In this document: piece by piece, positions 55,601-62,397 of the stretch
Layout: each line of letters begins with the position of its first letter
Numbering within the stretch: position 1 is the stretch's first letter
From: Cyclobacterium plantarum
Lineage (GTDB): Bacteria; Bacteroidota; Bacteroidia; Cytophagales; Cyclobacteriaceae
DNA length: 64,000 bases
Direction: 5' to 3'
NCBI RefSeq assembly: GCF_011290685.1
Contig: NZ_JAANYN010000006.1
Location: forward strand, 124,001 to 188,000
Position numbers and translations under genes: made by a program
Notes under the pieces: generated by a model
Databases searched by the model: none
Seen by the model: the letters and a program-made list of their open reading frames with translations, nothing else
What the model was told of the DNA's origin: nothing

Positions 55601-55882
55601 GCGCCCATTGATGTCCAGGGTTTGTGATTCAAAACCTATAAAGGAGAAGGCCAGGCGCTGGGAACCTTCGGGAACACTGAGATCGTACTTTCCCTCGACA
55701 TCCGAAACCGTACCTGTGGTGGTACCCACCACCAATACGCTTACACCTGGCAAGGCATCGCCGGATTCGTTTTGTACTGTGCCGCTCACCCGGTTCTGTC
55801 CATAAGCACCGGTGAACAAAAGCAAGAGCCCCAGGCACAAGGAAGCCTTGTGGGCCAGGGCATGTAGGGTAAATTTTTTCAT
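52694..55882 (-). CDS. SusC/RagA-family TonB-dependent outer-membrane transporter
   Basis: The ATG at 55882 (MKKFTLHALAHKASL) begins a signal peptide ending GAYGQ; the longer frame adds 30 residues. The 1062-residue protein then has a carboxypeptidase-like regulatory domain (about 30-110; GTVQNESGDALPGVSV), a plug domain with NSGSQVGASSRIVIRGNASF, and a large beta barrel ending in a strand NLRISL. It imports glycan or other oligomers across the outer membrane with TonB energy, paired with SusD. No extra N-terminal anti-sigma-interaction domain is seen, so control is probably not by an ECF/FecR pair. Tandem repeats upstream (56037-56066) are a candidate control site. Confidence 0.95.
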   Translation of the reverse strand: MKKFTLHALAHKASLCLGLLLLFTGAYGQNRVSGTVQNESGDALPGVSVLVVGTTTGTVSDVEGKYDLSVPEGSQRLAFSFIGFESQTLDINGRSTLDVVLREDSQALGEVVVTAFGVQRERKELGYTVQALKPEDLTSANDFNLVNSLSGKIAGVQVTNSGSQVGASSRIVIRGNASFSGNQPLFVVDGIPIDNSSSNLGGAGGLDYGNTAADIDPENIASLTVLKGANAAALYGNRATHGVILIETKKGKQGKMGLGVELNSSMVFDVPSFFMNFQNEYGPGQRGGEYDWQQYLENNPGSNLSYNEYAKQNSYNYVDGIGGGINENATSWGPRFDAGLLLDQWVKGPNSPWESMPNNIHDHYFQTGRNFVNQVAVTAKGQQAYGRVAFSNRQMNGTFFNTDQTVNTFNASLTLLPTDKLKVSTDFNYVNRFSDNIPVVSYGSMTKLAWGAFRNIPLDEVKKVYEEHGNEMGSGYNLNANNFYYELENTNSMNRQRFFGNVNIDYQLNDWLSANWVTGMDYYNEERESITLSRTRANINNNRGGQFSLSDQSRQEFNSDIRLNINKQFANDFSLVALVGGNFRQNKFNSISLSAPDLAVPDLFNISNVRGTPGTGMFESLRETYSIYSSATLGYKGYLFLGATGRNDWSSTLPVENRSYFYPSVNMALTLSDALDFNSSIFSHAQVRASLAQVGSDTDPYQLMGTYGTTSFNNISLFTPTAVKPPTNLLPEMTTSFELGADLRFFDDKLSLDATYYRQVTENMILQVPTARSTGYASQLINAAEIENKGIELILRARMMQRGDFSWDATVNWAKNTSTVVSLYQGLENITISSGFGGVRLVGTPGQPWGDLSGLPYVRDENGNIMISPNGTPMTTNQQVILGNVTPDWIGGIQNSFRYRNFTFGGLFDFRMGGDFFSTTMWHSYPTGAFENTVQNNVREEGIIVDGVKGDGSPNDIRISAQDYYNGSWVWNNHEYSIVDGSYIKLRELTFGYRFNIWKLQNVNVSVFGRNLAILHRSARARELGLDPESASQMGGGEAGTGFENFMPPTNRSYGFNLRISL

Positions 55883-56036
55883 ATGGTTAACATTTGTTTT
55901 TTTAGCGTTCACATGGAATCTCGCAACGTTAATCATCCCTCTATTTTTCGATAACATCATGCTTGATTTCATATGCGTTGGTTAAGTGAAAAGGGATAAG
56001 CTAAGTTAGATTGTAGTCTGCTATTTTGTATCCTAC

Positions 56037-56066
56037 ATCTTAACCAAAAAATATGGTATCTTAACC
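56037..56066. promoter_or_regulatory. Tandem ATCTTAACC repeats upstream of susC
   Basis: ATCTTAACC occurs at 56037-56045 and 56058-56066, with the match continuing into a following purine-A-A-A. The two copies start 21 bases apart, two helical turns, placing them on the same DNA face about 155 bases before the susC start codon. This suits a site for a dimeric or tandem-binding activator. Confidence 0.4.
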
Positions 56067-56295
56067 GAAATGGCTTGGCAAGGTTAAAAAGGAAGCCGTA
56101 GGGACCCGAATTGCTGACAATGCTTTTGAAGAAAATCAGCTTACGGATATTGACGAGGATTTTAGAATTGACGAAGAAAGTAAAACAATAAGCGTTCGTT
56201 CAGGCGCCCAATACCTATTTGTAGGTAATGCAAATAGTAAGCCATCGGATAATTCTGAATCAAGCCAGGGCTTTCGGGTTGAATTAAGCCATTAG
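56065..56295 (+). pseudogene. Start-less reading frame, possible gene remnant
   Basis: A frame of 76 sense codons runs from a TAA at 56062 to a TAG at 56293-56295 and has no ATG at all. Its product is polar and protein-like (NQLTDIDEDFRIDEESKTI, then VRSGAQYLFVGNA), unlike a random out-of-frame translation. I do not recognise a family. It may be the C-terminal remnant of a deleted gene, or part of a gene whose start has been lost by frameshift. Chance is possible at this length. Confidence 0.35.
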
Positions 56296-56585
56296 CCTGG
56301 CAGGCTGCTGGTACCTTGGGATTTTTCAGGAAAGGTCTGGATAAGTTAACAGTCAGGACAGCGTGAATTATGAAAAAATGAAGAACTGGTAAAGTCTCAA
56401 AAACCTGATGGATATTCTTTGACATTATTACCCAAAATCATATGGTATAGAAAGCCTTTCAATAAGGATAACCCCATATAATCCAAAATTAATTCCAATG
56501 GATTACACAAAATTTAAAAAGAGCTGGGTTCTTGTATTGATTTTTACAGAAAAAGTTGTTCATTTCGCTTCAGTTCGTTATTAAC

Positions 56586-57161
56586 ATGGGTAAAAAAATA
56601 GGTTTCCCTCTCCTCTCCCTCTTTCTGGCCTTTCGGTCTTATGAGATGGTCAAAGGATTATTGCAGGTCAGCAGCAATGGTTTGACTGTTTTTCAATCGG
56701 TCATTCTGGCTTTCCTTATACCCGCTTTTCTAACCGGCGTTTTTGCCTTTCCGGGTTTTGTCTTTGCTACCAGTAGGCTTCTACCGGATGCTTACTATCA
56801 GATCCGGAACCCGAAATTACTAAAAAGGGTGTATGGGCTATTGGGAGTAGAATTTTTCAAAAGGATGCTGCTTTTTGCCTTTTGGGGTAAGGAAAAGTAC
56901 CGGAAAAAATACTTTGATGGTAGGCAGTCCGGTATAATGCAATTGGATTTTCAAACCAGGCAATCCGAATTCGGGCATTTGGGAGCCTTTATTCTCATTG
57001 CATTTGTTTCTTTTCTCTTATTGGAAAAGGGGCATACCCTAATTTTTCTCATGATTTCTGTGGTCAATATTATCGGAAACTTCTATCCGATTTTATTACA
57101 AAGGGTCCACCGCATACGAATCCAAAGGATAACAGATACAATTTCATTGCAAATACCATGA
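56586..57161 (+). CDS. Membrane protein with CrtO acyltransferase-like motifs
   Basis: The ATG at 56586 (MGKKIGFPLL) is preferred over a TTG at 56556. The 191-residue protein has four hydrophobic segments. The C-terminal half contains FKRMLLFAFWGK, TRQSEFGHLGAF and NFYPILLQRVHRIRIQR, a pattern recalling the glycosyl-4,4'-diaponeurosporenoate acyltransferase (CrtO) family, in which a charged RxEL/FxH box and an NxYPxxLQRxxR box are conserved. The match is by eye and partial, so the acyltransferase role is tentative. Its stop overlaps the following start by four bases (ATGA). Confidence 0.6.
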   Translation: MGKKIGFPLLSLFLAFRSYEMVKGLLQVSSNGLTVFQSVILAFLIPAFLTGVFAFPGFVFATSRLLPDAYYQIRNPKLLKRVYGLLGVEFFKRMLLFAFWGKEKYRKKYFDGRQSGIMQLDFQTRQSEFGHLGAFILIAFVSFLLLEKGHTLIFLMISVVNIIGNFYPILLQRVHRIRIQRITDTISLQIP

Positions 57162-57577
57162 AAACGAATCTACTTCAAAAATTTTTACGGATATTACTGG
57201 GTAGTTTGATGACCCTTGCGGGCATTGGCCATTTGACCTTTCAAAGACAGGAATTTCAGGCCCAGGTGCCCAGGTGGCTCCCGGATGATCCTGCCTTTAT
57301 GGATTTTGTGGTCCTATCCTCAGGGATAGTGGAGATCTGTCTTGGTCTGGCCATGATTTTTCTCTGGAAGCAGCAAATTAAGGTAGGCATTACCCTGGCG
57401 GTATTTTACATTTTGATATTCCCGGGAAATATCTCACAGTATACCAATGGTATCAATGCATTTGGCCTGGATACGGATCAAAAAAGACTTATCCGTCTTT
57501 TCTTTCAACCTGTTTTAATCTTATGGGCACTCTGGTCTACAGGGGCATTGGGATACTTCTTGAAAAGCCAAAAATGA
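57158..57577 (+). CDS. DoxX-like membrane protein
   Basis: The 139-residue protein has four membrane helices and the DoxX-like pattern LRILLGSLMTLAGIGHLTF (about 10-28), GIVEICLGLAMIFLW (about 55-69) and ISQYTNGINAFGL. It is translationally coupled to the CrtO-like gene through an ATGA overlap. The exact role is unknown; the pair may modify a membrane lipid or quinone pool. A 214-base spacer separates it from the TonB receptor, so co-transcription with iron genes is not evident. Confidence 0.75.
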   Translation: MKTNLLQKFLRILLGSLMTLAGIGHLTFQRQEFQAQVPRWLPDDPAFMDFVVLSSGIVEICLGLAMIFLWKQQIKVGITLAVFYILIFPGNISQYTNGINAFGLDTDQKRLIRLFFQPVLILWALWSTGALGYFLKSQK

Positions 57578-57704
57578 AAGCGGGATTCACCCTTTTGCAT
57601 TAGGAAAACCAGCTATTTTTTCCCTTAAACAGGTATCCTGGCTTGCGACTAAATAACCAAATGCACAAACAACTTAACAAAATTCAAAAATAATAGAAAA
57701 AATC

Positions 57705-57738
57705 AATCTAGATTAAGTCTAAATTACTTTTACATTTC
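57705..57738. promoter_or_regulatory. Candidate operator/promoter of the TonB receptor gene
   Basis: The 10-base palindrome AATCTAGATT (57705-57714) is followed by AAGTCTAAATT, a half-like repeat, and by TACATTTC (57731-57738), a near TAnnTTTG box, 53 bases before the ATG at 57792. Iron-controlled receptors are usually repressed from such sites. No Fur or DtxR consensus can be claimed. Confidence 0.3.
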
Positions 57739-57791
57739 GTCTCAATGTATCAATTTTGCCATTGTTTAAAATCAATCTAAATAAAAGCAAA

Positions 57792-60257
57792 ATGATGAAA
57801 CATATACTCTTGCTATTATCTCTCTTTATTTTCCTTACAAACCATACCCTACTGGCACAAACAGGAACGCTCACCGGAGTAGTGACAGATTACTCCGGCA
57901 AGCCTGTTGAATACGCAACGGTAGTTTTGGAAGGGACCACACAGGGGGACATCACCGATGCAGCTGGGAGTTTTACCATAGAAAACCTGAAGCCACACAG
58001 CTATACCCTGGTTTTTTCATCCCTCGGCTACGAAAAGCAAAAAATGGTGGTTTCGGTGTCGGCCGGCCGTACTACTAGCCTGGAAGTAGTCCTCAAAGAA
58101 AGCCTTTTTGGACTACAGACCGTGGAAATCACCGGGAGAAGAGAAATCAGCTATGACAATAAGGAGACCTTCTCTGCAACTAAAACTGCATCTTTGATTA
58201 AAGATGTCCCGGCTTCCATCAATTTTGTCACCAAAGAACTGATGCTAGACCAGGTCGCTTTCACAGTGAATGATGTGGTTAAAAACGTAGCTGGAGTGAA
58301 TCAGTTTAGTTTTTACAATGACATTACCATTCGGGGATTCAGGGTGCAGGGCCAAAGGAATTTTGGCACCCTATTGAATGGCATGCGGACTTTTACCAGC
58401 TTTTGGAAACCCCAACTGATTCCACATATTGAGCGGGTGGAAGTGATAAAGGGACCTGCATCGGCACTTTTTGGCAATGCTTCTCCAGGTGGATCCATTA
58501 ACCGGGTGACCAAAAAGCCGCTGGCAGAATCCCGAAAATCCATTTCCACTACAGTGGGAAGCTTCAATACGCTCAGAACCCTGGCAGATTTCACCGGAAC
58601 CATGACGGAAGATCAGAAATTGCTTTACCGGCTTAATTTGGGGTTTGAAAACTCGGACGGCTTCAGGGATTTACAATTCAGCCGAAACCTGGTGATTGCT
58701 CCCTCCTTTGCCTTTTTGCCCACGGATAATACCAGCCTGAATTTTGACATCGTCTACCAGGATTCAAAGGGCAGACTTGACAGGGGACAGGCGGCTTTCG
58801 GTAACAGGGACCTTTTCTCCACTCCTATTACAACCTCATTAAGTGCGATTAATGACTATTTGGATGAAACCACAATAAATGCCACCCTTTCTTTAAGGCA
58901 TCAATTTTCGGAGCGGGTAAGCTTTAACAGTACCTACCAGTTGTCCAGTTACAACGAGGATTTGTTAGAACACCGGACTTCCAATCGCTTTGCTTCACTT
59001 GGGGACGGCACCTTTGACGAAACCAAGGTAGCCATGCGGGTTTTTATCCGAAAAAGGTCCTGGAACAACAACTCCATAAACAATTACCTGAATGTGGATT
59101 ATGATGCAGGATCGGTAAAAAACACCCTGCTTGCAGGACACGATTACTTCAGGCAGGAACAGCTGCCGGGTGGCTCACAATTGGAAGCCCGCTCCTACCT
59201 GCTACAAAATGGCACCGCAACCAATGTTTACAACCCTTCCAATGCATCCAACTATGTATTAGATGCAGCGGGAAACCCGGTAACAAATGTTGCCCATTTT
59301 GACCTTACCTCCCCGATTGCCAATGGCATACGGGACATGAGCAAATACATCTACAATCAGGTGACTTACAACCAGTTTATGCAAGAATCGCATGGGCTTT
59401 ACCTTCAAAATCAATCGGAAATTGGTCCATTAAAGGTTTTGCTGGGCTTACGTCAGGAGTATTTCACCGATTACCTGAATTACAGCAGTCCGGCTGAGCA
59501 GGTGGTGGATCAGCAGGCCCTGCTTCCCAGAGTTGGTTTGGTTTACAGCCTACATCCCAGCACCAACTTCTATGGTACCTGGGTGCAAGGGTACCAGCCA
59601 CAATCTGCTGCTGCATTCGTAAACCCGGAAGCAGGCGGGCCCTTTGATCCCCTTACCAGCGAAATGATGGAAATCGGGACCAAATCAGAATGGTTCAACA
59701 AGCGTTTGAGTGCCACCTTGTCCCTATACCAAATTGTGGAACGAGGCGGATTATACAATGCGAATGATCCCAATAATCCTGAAAGACTGGAACAAATCGG
59801 GGAAGAGCTTTCCCGGGGAATTGAATTGAATGTGAGCGGGAATATCCTTCCCAACTGGTCTATCGTCGCAGGATATGCTTTTAATGATGCCAAAATCACA
59901 GAAGCAGACATTGAAGGAGTGATTGGAAGGCAAAAACCAAACGCCCCCCGAAATACGGCAAATCTCTGGACCAAATACATCATTGAGACAGGGTCCATTA
60001 AAAATCTCGGAATAGGTTTTGGCTATAACTACGTATCCGAGCGGTTTGGCTCCATTGTTTCGGCTTCGCAACCCGATATATTTCCTGCTTATGGAATCTT
60101 TGACACTGCCTTATATTACAAATTTGATAAGGTTCAGTTCCAGATCAATGTCAATAACCTGTTTAATGAAACCCACTGGGTAGGAGGGTATGATGTCATC
60201 CGTGCCTTTCCGGGAAGTCCCAGAAACATCATGACTACCGTCTCTTACACCTTTTGA
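57792..60257 (+). CDS. TonB-dependent siderophore-type receptor
   Basis: From the ATG at 57792 the signal peptide ends near LLAQ, then comes a carboxypeptidase-like domain (about 25-110; GVVTDYSGKPVEYATVVLEG), the plug with SLIKDVPASINFVTKELML, IRGFRVQGQRNFGTLLNG and EVIKGPASALFGNASPGG, and a barrel ending FPGSPRNIMTTVSYTF with C-terminal Phe. The plug style is the FhuA/FpvA siderophore class. At 821 residues it is the usual size. A PepSY membrane gene follows after 16 bases, a common partner in siderophore reduction or iron release. Confidence 0.93.
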   Translation: MMKHILLLLSLFIFLTNHTLLAQTGTLTGVVTDYSGKPVEYATVVLEGTTQGDITDAAGSFTIENLKPHSYTLVFSSLGYEKQKMVVSVSAGRTTSLEVVLKESLFGLQTVEITGRREISYDNKETFSATKTASLIKDVPASINFVTKELMLDQVAFTVNDVVKNVAGVNQFSFYNDITIRGFRVQGQRNFGTLLNGMRTFTSFWKPQLIPHIERVEVIKGPASALFGNASPGGSINRVTKKPLAESRKSISTTVGSFNTLRTLADFTGTMTEDQKLLYRLNLGFENSDGFRDLQFSRNLVIAPSFAFLPTDNTSLNFDIVYQDSKGRLDRGQAAFGNRDLFSTPITTSLSAINDYLDETTINATLSLRHQFSERVSFNSTYQLSSYNEDLLEHRTSNRFASLGDGTFDETKVAMRVFIRKRSWNNNSINNYLNVDYDAGSVKNTLLAGHDYFRQEQLPGGSQLEARSYLLQNGTATNVYNPSNASNYVLDAAGNPVTNVAHFDLTSPIANGIRDMSKYIYNQVTYNQFMQESHGLYLQNQSEIGPLKVLLGLRQEYFTDYLNYSSPAEQVVDQQALLPRVGLVYSLHPSTNFYGTWVQGYQPQSAAAFVNPEAGGPFDPLTSEMMEIGTKSEWFNKRLSATLSLYQIVERGGLYNANDPNNPERLEQIGEELSRGIELNVSGNILPNWSIVAGYAFNDAKITEADIEGVIGRQKPNAPRNTANLWTKYIIETGSIKNLGIGFGYNYVSERFGSIVSASQPDIFPAYGIFDTALYYKFDKVQFQINVNNLFNETHWVGGYDVIRAFPGSPRNIMTTVSYTF

Positions 60258-60273
60258 TTAATGCCGTTTATCA

Positions 60274-61557
60274 GTGAAATTCAATAAAAGAAAGCTTTTT
60301 CAGGTCCATAGCTGGATAGGTATCAAGTTAAGCATACTATTTTTTATAGTATGCTTTTCCGGTACCCTGGCAACGCTGAGCAATGAGATGGACTGGCTTT
60401 TTTATCCGGCCATACGTGCTTCAGGAGCCGGAGAAAGGGTACCGTATAATAAAATGGTAGATGAAGTCCGGAAAAACTATCCGGATGGTTCAATCACTTA
60501 CTGGGTAATGCCCAAAGAACCCTATTTAAATGACATCGTCTATGTGGATAGGGAAGGACAGCGACATTATGTATTTGTTGACCCGCATACCGGTGAAGTC
60601 AAAGGCGATACCACTGTTACCTTTCAGCGTTTTTTCCGGGATTTTCATTACTACCTATTCATGCCATTTTACCAGATTGGCTATTTCATGGTCCTTGTAT
60701 TTGCTTTTTTTCTGGCCATCTCTATGGCTACTGCACTCATGTTCTATAAAAAATGGTGGAAAAAATTATTTGAATTGAAGTCCGGGAATGGGAAATTGAT
60801 GTTCTTTCGAAGCCTGCACCGACTGGTTGGACTTTGGTCAGTACCTTTTGTCATCCTGTTTTCCCTTACGGGTATTTGGTATTTTGTGGAAAGAACCAAT
60901 CTGGGTAAGGTATCTGAAATCGCCAATCCCATACCGCCAAAATTGGAAAATGAAAAATTTAAACACACAGGTTCCTTGGCTTTTTCCTATCAACTGGATT
61001 ACGACAAGGCAGCAAAGATAGCTCAAGAGTTCATTCCCGGCTTACAAATCAGGGGCATTGTGCCTACCAATGAGGCCAGCAAACCCGTTTATTTCAGGGG
61101 AACCAGTCATGTGCCTTTGGTCAGAAACAGGTCCAACCGGGTCTACCTGGATCCACTTTCCTACCAGCCGGTAATGGTCCAGAAAGCAGAAGAAATCCCC
61201 ACAGTGATGTACCTGAATGACATTGCCGACCCCCTTCATTTTGGCAATTGGGGAGGCTTGGCCACCAAAATCATCTGGTTTTTTGCCGGTCTTTCCATTT
61301 CCGGACTCGTATTGACAGGTATCTGGATTGCCTTAAAGCGGCAAATCAAAAAGACAGGTTCCAAACCTATGGGCAGCTGGAAATACGTCAATTGGGGACT
61401 GGCGCTTATCGTGATCGGTTTTATGTATTCCTTTATGATTCTGCGGTATTCACTCTCCTGGCAATCAATAGTTGTTGTCAGCTTCATACTTGGAGCAATC
61501 ATTTGGCTTAGCTGGTATGTGTTCGTCTTCCGACTGCAAAAAGCATTTCAGGAGTAG
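60274..61557 (+). CDS. PepSY-associated transmembrane protein
   Basis: Translation begins at a GTG 16 bases after the receptor stop codon, giving 427 residues. Membrane helices are visible near 18-36, 140-165, 190-210, 330-350, 375-390 and 400-420. Two PepSY-like periplasmic segments (for example GERVPYNKMVDEVRKNYPDG, about 52-71) separate them. This family often sits beside TonB siderophore receptors and is linked to ferric reduction. The context supports iron release or uptake across the inner membrane. A perfect stem-loop lies in its 19th-28th codons. Confidence 0.87.
   Translation: MKFNKRKLFQVHSWIGIKLSILFFIVCFSGTLATLSNEMDWLFYPAIRASGAGERVPYNKMVDEVRKNYPDGSITYWVMPKEPYLNDIVYVDREGQRHYVFVDPHTGEVKGDTTVTFQRFFRDFHYYLFMPFYQIGYFMVLVFAFFLAISMATALMFYKKWWKKLFELKSGNGKLMFFRSLHRLVGLWSVPFVILFSLTGIWYFVERTNLGKVSEIANPIPPKLENEKFKHTGSLAFSYQLDYDKAAKIAQEFIPGLQIRGIVPTNEASKPVYFRGTSHVPLVRNRSNRVYLDPLSYQPVMVQKAEEIPTVMYLNDIADPLHFGNWGGLATKIIWFFAGLSISGLVLTGIWIALKRQIKKTGSKPMGSWKYVNWGLALIVIGFMYSFMILRYSLSWQSIVVVSFILGAIIWLSWYVFVFRLQKAFQE
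60330..60356 (+). promoter_or_regulatory. Perfect 11-base stem-loop inside the PepSY gene
   Basis: AAGCATACTAT (60330-60340) and ATAGTATGCTT (60346-60356) are perfect arms around TTTTT, followed by TTCC. It lies 56 bases past the GTG start within the first membrane helix. The arm length, five-base loop and following Ts resemble a weak attenuator or an mRNA-stabilising or -processing hairpin in the receptor-PepSY transcript. Confidence 0.5.
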
Positions 61558-61598
61558 TATATAATTTAAAAGAATAATTTAATTTGGTTTAATTATAA

Positions 61599-61646
61599 AC
61601 TACACACTTATATGGTTTACAGGAAACAATTCCATATAGTTGTAGT
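61599..61646 (+). promoter_or_regulatory. Long imperfect dyad in the leader of the Cys-rich gene
   Basis: Arms 61599-61615 and 61632-61646 pair over 15 bases with two one-base bulges (ACTACA/TGTAGT, ACT/AGT and ATATGG/CCATAT), around a 16-base loop. The dyad ends 29 bases before the ATG at 61676. It could be an operator or leader hairpin, and no T-run follows that would make it a terminator. Confidence 0.5.
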
Positions 61647-61675
61647 ATATACAGTATAACCAAAAAGAAAAAATC

Positions 61676-61903
61676 ATGAAAAATGTATGTTCAAATTGCA
61701 ATTACTGGGAACCTAAGGCGCCTGTTGTTGCCAACAAAGAAAATTATGGTGAATGCAACAAATTGAGCCACCTGGAATCAAAGATGGATCCTGATTATAT
61801 CATCCCGGTATTAAATGACGGTAAACCTGTAAGTCAGGACACCAAATCAATAGAATTTATTACTGGTGCGGGATTTGGATGTAATCAATTCGCTAGTGCC
61901 TAA
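61676..61903 (+). CDS. Small Cys-rich protein of unknown function
   Basis: The 75-residue product has CSNCNYW (Cys5, Cys8), GECNK (Cys27) and a C-terminal GAGFGCNQF (Cys70), four cysteines in two pairs typical of a small zinc or iron-sulfur site; the tail resembles the FGCxxF ending of short Cys-rich proteins in phage and Bacteroidota. No signal peptide is present, so it is cytosolic. It is a single gene with its own leader dyad and terminator, which supports that it is a real transcribed unit. No family can be named. Confidence 0.75.
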   Translation: MKNVCSNCNYWEPKAPVVANKENYGECNKLSHLESKMDPDYIIPVLNDGKPVSQDTKSIEFITGAGFGCNQFASA

Positions 61904-61910
61904 ATAAAGA

Positions 61911-61950
61911 AAACTCTATGGTTATATATCTGACTATAGAGTTTATTTTT
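61911..61950 (+). terminator. Terminator after the Cys-rich gene
   Basis: AAACTCTAT (61911-61919) pairs with ATAGAGTTT (61936-61944) and is followed by ATTTTTGT. The loop is long (16 bases, part of which may pair). It lies seven bases after the stop codon. Confidence 0.65.
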
Positions 61951-62397
61951 GTATATGTATTTAGATTTGATCTATATATAATGTAATATGATTTACTTTA
62001 TAAACGGCTTTATTCTGTATAAATACATATTGGTGAAAATCATCAAATATCATTTTCTTTCTACAAAAAAGATTGATTCCATTCACTTTTTCTGAGCATA
62101 TATACTTTCTCTTAAATCATACTTTACTTTTATCCACAATCTTCGAATACAGTACTTAGTATTCTCCTGAGTATATCCTGTTTTATTGATGGGCTGCCTT
62201 TTCCTGGAGCTGGCTTTTTTTTGGGGGGGGGGGAAATGAAAAAAAAAGTCTGGATCTGACAGCCTACTACCTCTATCGGGCTGAGGACAGGAAATATGGC
62301 CGGCACATTTTTTCACCAGCCCGGTACCTCTCCCCTCTTTGATCCATACTTTTTTTATCCTATATTCAGTATTCCATACGGCCTTTCGTATCCTTGT
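61951..62397. other. AT-rich intergenic region with a G11 tract
   Basis: These 447 bases hold no convincing gene; the minus-strand frame 62083-62316 is not family-like. The T8G11 run at 62215-62233 is the notable feature. The promoter of the Crp/Fnr-type gene should lie in the right-hand part, where I see no clear TAnnTTTG. Confidence 0.55.
62223..62233 (+). repeat. G11 homopolymer tract preceded by T8
   Basis: Eight T bases (62215-62222) run directly into eleven G bases, followed by AAATG and a run of nine A. Long poly-G tracts are slippage-prone. It lies 164 bases before the Crp/Fnr start codon and is noncoding in the frames I favour. Confidence 0.9.

Larger units (their letters stand above)
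55883..56585. other. Long spacer between susC and the divergent membrane-protein gene
   Basis: The 703 bases contain the susC leader, tandem repeats at 56037-56066, and a start-less reading frame at 56065-56295 on the plus strand. The rest, 56296-56585, holds nothing I can identify. The minus-strand frame at 56162-56425 has no family-like features. Confidence 0.6.

Noticed and set aside
56162-56425. 87-codon minus-strand frame in the susC spacer
   Set aside because: Overlaps the start-less plus-strand frame, lacks motifs, and has no promoter-like region.
57158-61557. One operon from the DoxX-like gene through the PepSY gene
   Set aside because: A 214-base AT-rich spacer with promoter-like motifs separates the DoxX-like gene from the receptor, so separate units are more likely.
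62083-62316. 77-codon minus-strand frame crossing the poly-G tract
   Set aside because: Its Pro and Phe runs simply reflect the homopolymers; no conserved features.
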